Origin: Proteiniphilum acetatigenes DSM 18083
GTDB taxonomy: Bacteria; Bacteroidota; Bacteroidia; Bacteroidales; Dysgonomonadaceae
Length of the DNA stretch: 64,000 nt
Assembly (NCBI RefSeq): GCF_000380985.1
Contig: NZ_KB905692.1
Location: 496,001 to 560,000 of the forward strand
Direction of reading: 5' to 3'
Positions 36,742 to 45,370 of this stretch are shown here, piece after piece. A program made the translations under genes and the position numbers. The first letter of the stretch is position 1. Every line of letters begins with the position of its first letter. The notes beneath the pieces are model-generated. The model was not told the DNA's origin and searched no databases. It worked only from the letters and a program-made list of their open reading frames with translations.

Positions 36742-38097
36742 TTACCTGCTAAGCCACGGAGCCGGATTGAGTTTGTTTGTCTTTTGCCACAACTGGAAAT
36801 GCATCGTGGAGACACCTGTATCCGGATCAGTAAAGATCCGCCCTAATGACTGTCCGGTTTTCACTTTGTCTCCCTGCTTTACAAACAAGTCGTATATATT
36901 GGCATAGAATGTATAGTAATCACCATGACGCACAATCACACAGGTATTGGAGCCGGGGAAGGAGAATACTTTCGAAACTTCTCCATCGAATACGCTACGG
37001 ATATTGGCATCTCTTTCAGCCTGAATATCAACCCCGTTACTATTGGTAGTAACATTCCATTCATTATGTTTTTTGGCACCGAAATTACCCACAATGGCTG
37101 CTGTTCCGGTAACCGGCATGGGCAGTTTGCCCCTGTTGGCAGCAAAATCTTTCGAAAGATTAAAGGTTTCGGCCGATGCTGTACTGCTGCCGGCCTCAAT
37201 TCTGGGTCCCGGTGCAGCACCGGAGATACGCTCTTCTGTTTTCTCGGGGGTCTCACGCCCGGTCTCCTCACGGCTCTCACCCCTTCTCCGATCTTCAGCC
37301 AGCTTCTCTTCAGCTTTTCTCCGCCGTTCAGCCTCTTCAGCTTTTCTCCTGGCCTCTGCCTCACGCTCCAGCCGTGCCACCTCTTCGGCGATAAGTTTCT
37401 CAATCTGGGCATTTAACTGGTCTGCCCGTTGCTGTTTTTCCCGAAGTGTCCTCTGCAATTCCCGCTCCTGTCCCTTAACAGTCGCCATCTCCGACTGACG
37501 TGTTTTCTCTTCTCCCTGTAATCTTTTCTGTTCCTCCTGTAACGAAGCCAATGCTTTTTCTCTGTCAACCTTGGCTTTAGCCAGTAACTCCTGTTTTTCT
37601 TTTATTTCAGCATGCTGCTTCTTTATTTCTTCAGCCTGTATTTTCTGCCATTTGGAATATTCACGCAGATATTGCATTCTCCGTAATGATTCCCCTACCG
37701 ATTTTCCTGATAAGATAAAAAGCAGTTTATTCTGGCTGAACTTATGGTTCAGCATCCCTTTCATCGCATCGGCATAATATTCCTGCTTCTTTTTCAGCTC
37801 TTTATTCAGTCGGGATATCTCACTTTCGAGACGTGCCTCCTCTTTCCGCAACGCTTCTATCTCCCGGCTCTGTACATCTATCAATTCTTTGCGGGCCGAT
37901 ATCTGGTTGTTGATAAGGTTGATTCGATCTAAGATTGTTGTGGTCTGCTTTTTAACATCAAGATAAAGTTTATTCGTATTTCTTATCTCTTCCATCAATG
38001 CCTGCTGCTGTCGTTGCAAATTCTCAATCTGCTGGGTTTGGGACAGCAGGAGAACGGCGATTGCGTGGGCAAGGAAGACGAGAAGAATCTTTTTCAT
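36742..38097 (-). CDS. EnvC-like murein hydrolase activator (M23 domain)
   Basis: A 451-residue periplasmic protein with a signal peptide (LVFLAHAIAVLLLSQTQQ). A long coiled coil spans about residues 20-265, rich in Lys, Glu, Arg and Gln. A low-complexity linker with Arg/Glu and Pro runs to about 300, then a C-terminal M23/LytM domain (about 325-451: NGVDIQAERDANIRSVFDGE, then GQSLGRIF). The usual HxxxD and HxH zinc residues are mostly replaced: NGVDI stands where H is expected, and the C-terminal motif reads MHFQLW. It therefore probably activates amidases rather than cutting peptidoglycan, as EnvC does in cell division. Confidence 0.88.
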   Translation of the reverse strand: MKKILLVFLAHAIAVLLLSQTQQIENLQRQQQALMEEIRNTNKLYLDVKKQTTTILDRINLINNQISARKELIDVQSREIEALRKEEARLESEISRLNKELKKKQEYYADAMKGMLNHKFSQNKLLFILSGKSVGESLRRMQYLREYSKWQKIQAEEIKKQHAEIKEKQELLAKAKVDREKALASLQEEQKRLQGEEKTRQSEMATVKGQERELQRTLREKQQRADQLNAQIEKLIAEEVARLEREAEARRKAEEAERRRKAEEKLAEDRRRGESREETGRETPEKTEERISGAAPGPRIEAGSSTASAETFNLSKDFAANRGKLPMPVTGTAAIVGNFGAKKHNEWNVTTNSNGVDIQAERDANIRSVFDGEVSKVFSFPGSNTCVIVRHGDYYTFYANIYDLFVKQGDKVKTGQSLGRIFTDPDTGVSTMHFQLWQKTNKLNPAPWLSR

Positions 38098-38234
38098 ACG
38101 ATCATTTATATAGAACTAAGAAATTAGAACTAAGAAGTCTGAAGTCAAGAAGTTCAGGAGTTTTGGTTCTTGGCTATTGACTTTTCCCCCCAATTCTCCC
38201 ATTCTCCCAGTCTTAGGCATCTTTCCACCTAAAA
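38098..38234. repeat. Short AAG/TTAGAACT-type intergenic repeats
   Basis: A spacer with near-repeats of AACTAAGAA and AGAAGT-like units (38113-38155) and a run containing CTCCCATTCTCCCA. It resembles the direct-repeat spacers at 51690-51840 and 54039-54080. Confidence 0.4.
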
Positions 38235-39080
38235 TTACTTCGGAGAAAGAATTTTCAGTATCTCATCGATAGACGTTTTCGTATAATTCGACGGAACATT
38301 CAACTCCAATTGTAAGGAGTCATTCGTAACTATATCGGAAAAGAGTAACTCGGCATTGATCTTCCGTGATACAGATGAGAGCGTGATATTCATCTTATGT
38401 GGAAATGTAATATTATTTAACACCATAAAATTATGATATTCCCACTGCATATACTGTTTTTTCTCCGACTGCATGAGATGGGCAAAGGTGATCCGGTCAT
38501 CTCCGTTGACCGTAAATGAATAATCGATCCCCGAATTGGCGTCTTTGGCCGTCATACGATAGTTCTGATCTGAGGCGCGACTATAGCTGAAAGCGCTGTA
38601 ATCACCTGCATCAATCTCCTCTTTCCCGGATACAAAAAGTGCATTTGTGAATAGCGATTGCATCGTATAATAGTCGAATCCAACAGGATAAAGCTCCTTT
38701 AACGTGGAGAACGATTCCAACACATACCGCTTATTCATCCTGTCGAGTAAAAACAACGTATCAGGGTTAATGTAGATCCGGAACATCTCCACACCGAAAA
38801 GCGGCTGTATAGAGATCTGAAGAGCTTCGTCCTTCACAATCCGCAGATTGGCCCTGGAGCTATATGATTTCGTACCGGAAGTCATTCCCATATTGAGTCT
38901 GGCTGATAAGGTACGATAGGGGAACTCCCTGGCAATAATATCATTGAAAAGCTCATGATAGGCTTTATCCTCCACCGGGGAGGTGGAGTAAACAATCTTC
39001 TGTTTCGGTTTACATGCAGTAAATACCACTGCTGATAATAAACAGATGATCAAAATATGTCGATAACGAGAAATATCCAT
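38235..39080 (-). CDS. DUF4292 family lipoprotein
   Basis: A 281-residue lipoprotein with an N-terminal signal and lipobox (LLSAVVFTACKPKQK; cysteine near residue 23). The body matches DUF4292: YRTLSARLNMGM, SIQPLFGVEMFRIYINPDTL, then LLDRMNKRYV. This family is structurally related to LolB/LppX-like lipid-binding folds and is conserved beside a TPR gene and an EnvC-like gene in Bacteroidetes. It probably works in outer-membrane lipoprotein or lipid handling, but that is inference. It starts 2 bp after the TPR gene stop. Confidence 0.85.
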   Translation of the reverse strand: MDISRYRHILIICLLSAVVFTACKPKQKIVYSTSPVEDKAYHELFNDIIAREFPYRTLSARLNMGMTSGTKSYSSRANLRIVKDEALQISIQPLFGVEMFRIYINPDTLFLLDRMNKRYVLESFSTLKELYPVGFDYYTMQSLFTNALFVSGKEEIDAGDYSAFSYSRASDQNYRMTAKDANSGIDYSFTVNGDDRITFAHLMQSEKKQYMQWEYHNFMVLNNITFPHKMNITLSSVSRKINAELLFSDIVTNDSLQLELNVPSNYTKTSIDEILKILSPK

Positions 39081-39082
39081 AA

Positions 39083-40840
39083 TTACAACTTGCCGGTTTT
39101 AATTTTTTTATCCAATGCAGGGGAATCACCTCCCAACTCTTTGGCCTTCTTCCACTGCTCTAATGCTTTCTCTTTCTCTCCGGTTCGGAACAAGACATCT
39201 CCGTAATGCTCCACCACTTCTGCCGAAAGATCATCCTCTTTACTGTTCTCAATAGCCCGTTCTATATAGATCTTAGCCAATGTATAAGAGCCTTGCTCAT
39301 ACAGCACCCACCCATATGTATCGAGATAAGTAGGATTCGTAGGCTCCGCCTTCACCGTGATACCGCTCATTTGTTCCGCTTTATCGAGATCTTTCTTCTC
39401 CAATGACAGATAATAGCTGTAATTGTTTAAAACAGGCAGATTCTGCGGATTCAGTTGCAATGCCTTTTCATAACTTTCGAAAGCCTTTTCTTTGTTACCG
39501 AGAAAATAATTCAGATCGCCAATCTGTCCATGAAAATCGGACTCCACAATTGGGTTTCGCATAGTAGCATTGGCCAATCCATCCTCAAAAACTTTCAGCG
39601 CCTCACGGTGATTTTCCTGTTGATAGTGAACTGCCCCTAAATAGAAATAGAATTGAGCTTCCTGCGGCAGATGTTTTAACGCCTCAGTGGTCACCTCTTT
39701 TATTTTTTCCAGATCCTGATCGGGTAAAGCAATACGGAGTAGTTGCTCATATCCTGCAGGATCTTCCGGATTCGCTTCAGTATATATTTCGAACTGTTTT
39801 GCAGCACCTTTTTTGTCCATCTGCAATAAAAGGACATTCCCATAAATCATATTTAACTGGGAATTATTAGGATGTTGTTCAAAGAGTGTCTCAAAGAGAG
39901 CATTGACCTGTTTCATATCCTGTTGGCTCTGTTGCAGAATACCAAGATAGCGGGTAAGCAATTGTAATTTCACCTCTACATCCATCGACGAGTTTGCAAC
40001 GGCCTTTTGTAACTCTGCCTGTGCCGCCTGCTTATCGTTGGTTCTCTCATAATAATTTACCATGGAAAGGATAAGCGCAGGATAATCGGGATCAATCGCT
40101 TTGGCCCTCTCGTAATACTTCAGCGCCTCTTCGTTCTGATTATCTTCAAGATACAGATCTCCCATCAGAATAAGATATCTCGGTTCAGAGGGATTTTTTT
40201 CAATGATCTGCTTGATCTCGTCGAAAGCTTGTTCTTTCTCATCCATCATTGAATAGAGACGGAACTTATTCAGAGCAATCATCTCGTTGATACCGGTATT
40301 CTTTTCCAATTCGTCGAGCGTATCGACTGCCTCCTGAAATTCTCCTGCCTCGGCATAAGCATTCGCCAGTTCAAACCGAACATCGAGTTTTTCAGGATAC
40401 AATTGCGATAAATGAGTATAGATATCAATTACTTCCTGCTTTAGGTCAAGTTCCTTGCTTAAACCGGCCAGCATCATATTATAATAATAATTATCGGGAT
40501 CATAGGTAACCGACCGCCGGAAAAAATCAAGGGCTTTGTTTTTCTCCTGCAACACATTATAAAATGTTCCCAGTTCGACCAATACATTGGCATTGGTAGA
40601 ATCCAGTGCATAACAATGTTGAAACAAATCGATCGCCTGATCATAATTCCCCAGGGCTTTCGCGTTCAATGCCCCGTAAAAATAATAGTCGAATTTCCGT
40701 CTTGTCTCTTCATTGAGCTGGATCTGCTGTCCCTGTTTCTCTTGTTGCGCCACCATTTCTACCGGACATATCGCTGATATCGACACAAACAGAAAAAAAG
40801 TGAAAAGTATTTTTTTTATTACAGTTATTGGATATAACAT
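39083..40840 (-). CDS. Tetratricopeptide repeat protein, exported
   Basis: A protein of about 585 residues. The ATG at 40840 gives a proper signal peptide (ILFTFFLFVSISAIC); the longer frame to 40954 would overlap dut and add a leader of no known kind. At least ten TPR units follow (FYGALNAKALGNYDQAIDLF, then YEKALQLNPQNLPVLNNYSY and SGEKEKALEQWKKAKELGG-like helices). It is probably periplasmic or outer-membrane attached and a scaffold for the DUF4292 and EnvC-like proteins encoded downstream in the same operon. TPR sequence alone does not reveal the partner. Confidence 0.85.
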   Translation of the reverse strand: MLYPITVIKKILFTFFLFVSISAICPVEMVAQQEKQGQQIQLNEETRRKFDYYFYGALNAKALGNYDQAIDLFQHCYALDSTNANVLVELGTFYNVLQEKNKALDFFRRSVTYDPDNYYYNMMLAGLSKELDLKQEVIDIYTHLSQLYPEKLDVRFELANAYAEAGEFQEAVDTLDELEKNTGINEMIALNKFRLYSMMDEKEQAFDEIKQIIEKNPSEPRYLILMGDLYLEDNQNEEALKYYERAKAIDPDYPALILSMVNYYERTNDKQAAQAELQKAVANSSMDVEVKLQLLTRYLGILQQSQQDMKQVNALFETLFEQHPNNSQLNMIYGNVLLLQMDKKGAAKQFEIYTEANPEDPAGYEQLLRIALPDQDLEKIKEVTTEALKHLPQEAQFYFYLGAVHYQQENHREALKVFEDGLANATMRNPIVESDFHGQIGDLNYFLGNKEKAFESYEKALQLNPQNLPVLNNYSYYLSLEKKDLDKAEQMSGITVKAEPTNPTYLDTYGWVLYEQGSYTLAKIYIERAIENSKEDDLSAEVVEHYGDVLFRTGEKEKALEQWKKAKELGGDSPALDKKIKTGKL

Positions 40841-40859
40841 TCTTGTTTCTATAAAGTTA

Positions 40860-41294
40860 TTACTGCCTGCCGGTATGGCCGAATCCTCCGGCGCCGCGCT
40901 CCGTTTCGTCGAGTGATTCCACAGAGTCCCACTCCACACGGGCATGTTCTGCAATCACCATCTGACAGATACGCTCTCCGTCTTGTATAGTGAAGTCCTC
41001 ATTCGAGAGATTCACCAGGATCACCCTTATTTCACCGCGATAATCTGCATCTATAGTCCCGGGAGCATTCACTATTCCAATACCATGTTTGATGGCCAAT
41101 CCGCTACGGGGACGGATCTGGGCTTCATACCCTTCTGGCAGTTGAATATAAATACCGGTGGGCACTAATGTCCGTTCAAGCGGTTTCAATACTATAGATT
41201 CTTCTAAATTTGCACGCAAATCCATACCGGCTGCAGAAACAGTAGCATATTCGGGTAACGGATGCCGTGACTTATTGACTATTTTAATTTTCAT
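40860..41294 (-). CDS. dut: dUTP diphosphatase
   Basis: A 144-residue trimeric dUTPase that hydrolyses dUTP to dUMP and pyrophosphate, keeping uracil out of DNA. All five motifs are visible: AAGMDLRA (I), [10 protein letters not shown] (II), [11 protein letters not shown] (III), GERICQMVI (IV) and the C-terminal arm [10 protein letters not shown] (V). It lies 19 bp upstream of the TPR gene, the first of an apparent dut-TPR-DUF4292-envC operon. Confidence 0.97.
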   Translation of the reverse strand: MKIKIVNKSRHPLPEYATVSAAGMDLRANLEESIVLKPLERTLVPTGIYIQLPEGYEAQIRPRSGLAIKHGIGIVNAPGTIDADYRGEIRVILVNLSNEDFTIQDGERICQMVIAEHARVEWDSVESLDETERGAGGFGHTGRQ

Positions 41295-41384
41295 CAGAAA
41301 CGTCTATTCTGTTTAATCATGCGAATTTATATAATTCTGAGGAATTAAGAGCCTATTTGATGAAATTTAATGAAATAAAATATA

Positions 41385-41463
41385 GTTCTGTACTCGCTTA
41401 ACGAAATAGTTCGGCACTCGGCAAAACAAATGAATTTGTTCTGCACTCGCTTAACGAAAAAGT
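41385..41463 (+). repeat. Three imperfect 24-28 bp direct repeats
   Basis: Units beginning GTTCTGTACTCGCTTAACGA (41385), GTTCGGCACTCGGCAAAACA (41409) and GTTCTGCACTCGCTTAACGA (41438) lie directly upstream of the next gene. A TATCTTTG -7 box follows at 41466-41473, only 5 bp before the ATG at 41479. Confidence 0.75.
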
Positions 41464-41478
41464 TTTATCTTTGTAACT

Positions 41479-42201
41479 ATGAGCGACGATGATCTTTTGG
41501 CGAAATTACGCCAGACACTGAATGAACAAGGTATAGACTCATTCCATATTCTCGAAGACCTGGTACCCATTGAGGAGCAAATGGAGTATTTCAGGTATTT
41601 CGACCGATTACGGAAGGAGAACAGCCCCTTTGTGCGCGATGATGAAGTGGCCATATTATTTTCGCCGAACGAGTCTGTCGAGCGTAAGAAGAGGAGTCTA
41701 ACCCTGTTGGCATCTATCCCCGACGTAGGAGCTTACCGTTCCATCGAGACCTACCACAGTAGTCCGCTGGAACCGGAATTGCTACACTGGTCGTCCATGG
41801 CGTTGGTAAGCAGCCGCATCGTACTAAGCTCGGACCTTTCCGGCCACCAGCAAGTGTATATCTCCTCCGGATTAGGTGGACAGGACAAGAAATTGCGTTT
41901 CTTCGCACTTTTCACAACCAATGACAGGCAACACTTTACCGATTTGCAGAAAGAGATGGTTGAGCGTGAGTTTACATTTCAACTGCAAAAAGCAGATGTC
42001 GTAATTGAAAAATTTGAGATCAGGGAGAATTACTTTACCATTCTAATGCTTTTTCCTTTTAACAAGGATGTAAAGTCAAGTCTCAATGACGCTGTCATCG
42101 AATGTAACCAATACGGTAATTTTCTCGATACCAAATTCCTTTTCACCAATGTAAAAGTGTTAAGCGAAAAAGAGATTGAAAATATACTGGAGAAAAAATA
42201 A
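41479..42201 (+). CDS. Conserved-looking protein of unknown function
   Basis: A 240-residue soluble protein without signal peptide or membrane segment. I do not recognise a family. It begins with acidic helices (SDDDLLAKLRQTLNEQGIDS) and has a central mixed region with a glycine-containing loop (YISSGLGGQDKKLRFFALF). It ends in a lysine- and glutamate-rich helix (SEKEIENILEKK). The TATCTTTG box immediately before the ATG suggests a leaderless or nearly leaderless mRNA. It is 28 bp upstream of the PUL regulator, so the two may be co-transcribed; alternatively it belongs functionally with the divergent dut operon. Confidence 0.6.
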   Translation: MSDDDLLAKLRQTLNEQGIDSFHILEDLVPIEEQMEYFRYFDRLRKENSPFVRDDEVAILFSPNESVERKKRSLTLLASIPDVGAYRSIETYHSSPLEPELLHWSSMALVSSRIVLSSDLSGHQQVYISSGLGGQDKKLRFFALFTTNDRQHFTDLQKEMVEREFTFQLQKADVVIEKFEIRENYFTILMLFPFNKDVKSSLNDAVIECNQYGNFLDTKFLFTNVKVLSEKEIENILEKK

Positions 42202-42229
42202 ACTCCTGTAATTGCGCTGATATTCAGAT

Positions 42230-45112
42230 ATGACGACACAACCGGCCTGTAGAAAACTGTTTTGCACGGCGATCTTCACCGTGATCTTCATGACTTTTGC
42301 CGTGTCATCAGCCGCACAGGAGATACCCTTTATCCCTCCCGTTTACAACTATACAACCGACCTTTATAACGCTGGTAACCAAAACTGGGCTATTGCCCAG
42401 GGGAGCAATGGGGTAGTTTATTTCGGCAACGATAACGGAATGCTCAGTTATGACGGCGTCAACTGGAACTTACATAATCTGCCTAATAACCTCTCCGTTA
42501 AATCTATCTATATCGATTCCAATAACAATTCCGAACGCATTTACGTGGGCTCTTTCGAGGAGTTCGGTTATTTCGAATCCAACGAAACCAACCAGCTTGT
42601 CTATCACTCACTCAGTCACAATATTGAGGATCACCAGTTTCATAATGATGAGATATGGAGTATCTATCCGTTCGATGGAAAACTCTATTTTCAGACATTT
42701 GCGACAATCTTTGTCTACGATGGACAGGAGATACGGATCCAAAAGCCCTACCCCGCGGTATTATACTTTTTCCCCGTGGGAGAAAAGATGTTTGCGCAAC
42801 TCATCGGCGGCGGTTTCAGCCTTTTCGACGGTGAAAATTTTCATCCCGTATTTACACGGGACCAGTGGAATAACGACAATGTAGTTGCCCTGCTCCCCTA
42901 TGGGGAAGATTGGTTACTGGTTACTTCCAAAAACGGATTATACCGGTTCTCCGAAGAAGAACGCACATTAACACGATGGCATATTTCCGGCAGCAATGAA
43001 TTGCTTCAGAGCACTATTAACCGTGCTATCGTTTCAGGCGATTCATACATCTTCGGAACACTCAACAGCGGCATTTTTGCGATTGATAAAAACGGTGAAC
43101 AGTTATGGCATATCGATCGGAACAATGGACTCAATAACAATACCGTACTTGCACTTTTCAGAGATCGTGACCAGACAGTCTGGGCTGCTCTCGACAACGG
43201 CATCTCCAACATCAGGACACACTCCTCCTTGTCTTTTCTTGAACCGGTAGATAGCCAGATCGGTCCGGTAGAAGACATCCTGTTTCACGACAACCGCCTA
43301 TACCTGGCAACTAATCAGGGAATTTTCAGTTTTTCCGATACTGATGGAAAACTTTTCCCTGTTCCGGGATTCGATATCCAGTCGTGGTTCATCAAAAGTT
43401 TCGGTAATCAGATCTTCGTGGGACATAACTTAGGAACATCCCTCCTGAAAGATATGCGCGAAATTCGTATTCAGGGAGCACACACAGGTGGTATGGATAT
43501 GAAACAGGCAACCATTAATGGCAGGGATATTCTATTGGAATCTACTTATACCTCCCTGCTTGTCTATAGTCAGGACAGTTCCGGTAACTGGACATTTAGC
43601 CATGCGGTGGAAGGTTTTTCAGATCTGATCAAAAACCTTGAAATAGATCACGCTGGCAATATCTGGGCAGGACATATGTACAAGGGCGTATACCGCTTAA
43701 AACTGGATAGCGAATTTCGGAAGGTGGTTGAAATAGAGAATTATTTGTCGTTCGACAGTACACAGGTCTCTACATACCGGCCCATCAAGGTGATGAAATT
43801 GAGGGGAAGAATTGTTTTTGCAGATGGTGACCGTTTTTTCACATATGACGATATTGAACACAAGGTCATCCCCTTCGATCTGCTGAACAACGACCTGCCC
43901 GGCCTTGCCGACACCCATCGCATTATTCCCGTGAACGATGTGCTCTTTTGGTTCATACGCCATAAAGAGTATGTTCTGGTGGAATACAGTGAAAACAAAT
44001 ACGTCATCAAAGACCGTATACCATACAGTATCCTGAATAACCCGCCCAATGCGGGAAGAGCCAACCTGCTGGTAACCGATGACAATATCTCCTATTTTTG
44101 CATGAACGGGGGGATAGGAAAATATTCATTCTCGGAAGCAGAACTGGAAGTAAAAATCGGCCTGCAAATTGCATCCATAGAATTCTACAACCGTAATAAT
44201 GATCCGATATTCTACTTGGCCCCCTCTCAAAAAGGAGTCATCGCTTACCAGAATAATAACATTGCATTCCGGTTATTGTACCCTGAATTCTCTAAAAAGA
44301 TATTCCTGACGGAGACCTATTTACAAGGTTACGATAATCGATGGGTAAATACCGATGGAAGCCGGTCGGCCTATTATCATAACCTTCCTGCAGGAGACTA
44401 CACCTTGTATGCACGTGTGAAAGACAGTTCGGGAAAAGTGTTGTCCACCGTGAGTTATACATTCCGGATAAAAAATCCATGGTATAAAACCGGATGGGCC
44501 TACCTGTTTTACTTCCTTATTATCGGGGCTCTGGCAGATTTTTTAATAAAGAAACATATACAAAGGGTTGTTCGCAAGAAACACAAACTCTTTGAGGAAA
44601 AGGAGAACAGGCGCCTTGCACAGATAGAACGACAGGAAAAAGAGATTGCCACCTTACAAAATGAAAAACTGGAAGCGGAACTCACCCACAAAGGGAAAGA
44701 ACTGGCAAGTGCTGCTATGATGCTGATCAATCATTCCGAATTTTTAAAGAGTTTGCGGGAACATATCCAGTCACTAATCCTTGCCGGAAAAATCAACCGC
44801 ACTGAGGGAAATGAACTCCTCTCCATAATCGGGAAAAATATTCCTGAAGAGGATGAATGGAATCTATTCCAAAGTAACTTCGACCTGATTCATGAAAATT
44901 TCTTCCGCAAACTGAAAGAACAGTACCCTTCTCTTACACCTACCGACCTGAAATTATGTGCACTACTCAGACTAAACTACTCCTCCAAGGAAATTGCCGA
45001 GATGTTGAATATTTCTATCCGGGGAGTGGAAGCAGCCCGCTACCGTCTACGCAAGAAATTGAACCTTTCCGAAACCGATAATTTAGTAGACTTTATGATC
45101 AAGTTCCAATAA
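42230..45112 (+). CDS. Membrane-spanning PUL regulator (propeller, Y_Y_Y, LuxR-type HTH)
   Basis: A 960-residue regulator. After a signal sequence, about residues 30-680 form a periplasmic beta-propeller of two-component-regulator-propeller repeats (WAIAQGSNGVVYFGNDNGML, then NTVLALFRDRDQTVWAALDN). A Y_Y_Y domain follows (about 680-745: DYTLYARVKDSSG), then one membrane helix near 755-775, a cytoplasmic coiled coil (about 780-830) and a C-terminal LuxR-like HTH (LTPTDLKLCALLRLNYSSKE, then IAEMLNISIRGVEAARYRLR). There is no histidine kinase, so it signals directly from periplasm to DNA, as SusR does. It precedes and presumably activates the SusC/SusD genes when its oligosaccharide binds. Confidence 0.88.
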   Translation: MTTQPACRKLFCTAIFTVIFMTFAVSSAAQEIPFIPPVYNYTTDLYNAGNQNWAIAQGSNGVVYFGNDNGMLSYDGVNWNLHNLPNNLSVKSIYIDSNNNSERIYVGSFEEFGYFESNETNQLVYHSLSHNIEDHQFHNDEIWSIYPFDGKLYFQTFATIFVYDGQEIRIQKPYPAVLYFFPVGEKMFAQLIGGGFSLFDGENFHPVFTRDQWNNDNVVALLPYGEDWLLVTSKNGLYRFSEEERTLTRWHISGSNELLQSTINRAIVSGDSYIFGTLNSGIFAIDKNGEQLWHIDRNNGLNNNTVLALFRDRDQTVWAALDNGISNIRTHSSLSFLEPVDSQIGPVEDILFHDNRLYLATNQGIFSFSDTDGKLFPVPGFDIQSWFIKSFGNQIFVGHNLGTSLLKDMREIRIQGAHTGGMDMKQATINGRDILLESTYTSLLVYSQDSSGNWTFSHAVEGFSDLIKNLEIDHAGNIWAGHMYKGVYRLKLDSEFRKVVEIENYLSFDSTQVSTYRPIKVMKLRGRIVFADGDRFFTYDDIEHKVIPFDLLNNDLPGLADTHRIIPVNDVLFWFIRHKEYVLVEYSENKYVIKDRIPYSILNNPPNAGRANLLVTDDNISYFCMNGGIGKYSFSEAELEVKIGLQIASIEFYNRNNDPIFYLAPSQKGVIAYQNNNIAFRLLYPEFSKKIFLTETYLQGYDNRWVNTDGSRSAYYHNLPAGDYTLYARVKDSSGKVLSTVSYTFRIKNPWYKTGWAYLFYFLIIGALADFLIKKHIQRVVRKKHKLFEEKENRRLAQIERQEKEIATLQNEKLEAELTHKGKELASAAMMLINHSEFLKSLREHIQSLILAGKINRTEGNELLSIIGKNIPEEDEWNLFQSNFDLIHENFFRKLKEQYPSLTPTDLKLCALLRLNYSSKEIAEMLNISIRGVEAARYRLRKKLNLSETDNLVDFMIKFQ

Positions 45113-45370
45113 AGGATACCATTTAACAGCAAAAAAATAAATATATAAAAAACACATATACAGAAGATTACCCAATACTGTAGTAGTAAAAAAGTACCCT
45201 TTAAAAACATGTTATACAACATAACGTATTTTTAACGAGGCTTTTAATTTCGTTAACGCACCGGTCGAACCCTACATTTGTTCTAAATAATATGATAGAC
45301 AAGCCCCGCTTGTCATTTGTGAGGAATGAAAAAACGACTAATGTGATTAAACAAATTTAAAAAAGGATCC
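45113..45370 (+). promoter_or_regulatory. Control region of the PUL
   Basis: Contains GTTAT-N5-ATAAC (45211-45225), an inverted repeat that could be a regulator site. A promoter candidate is TTTC (45248-45251), 21 bp, TACATTTG (45273-45280). Initiation near 45286 leaves a leader of about 85 nt before the susC-like ATG. Confidence 0.45.
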
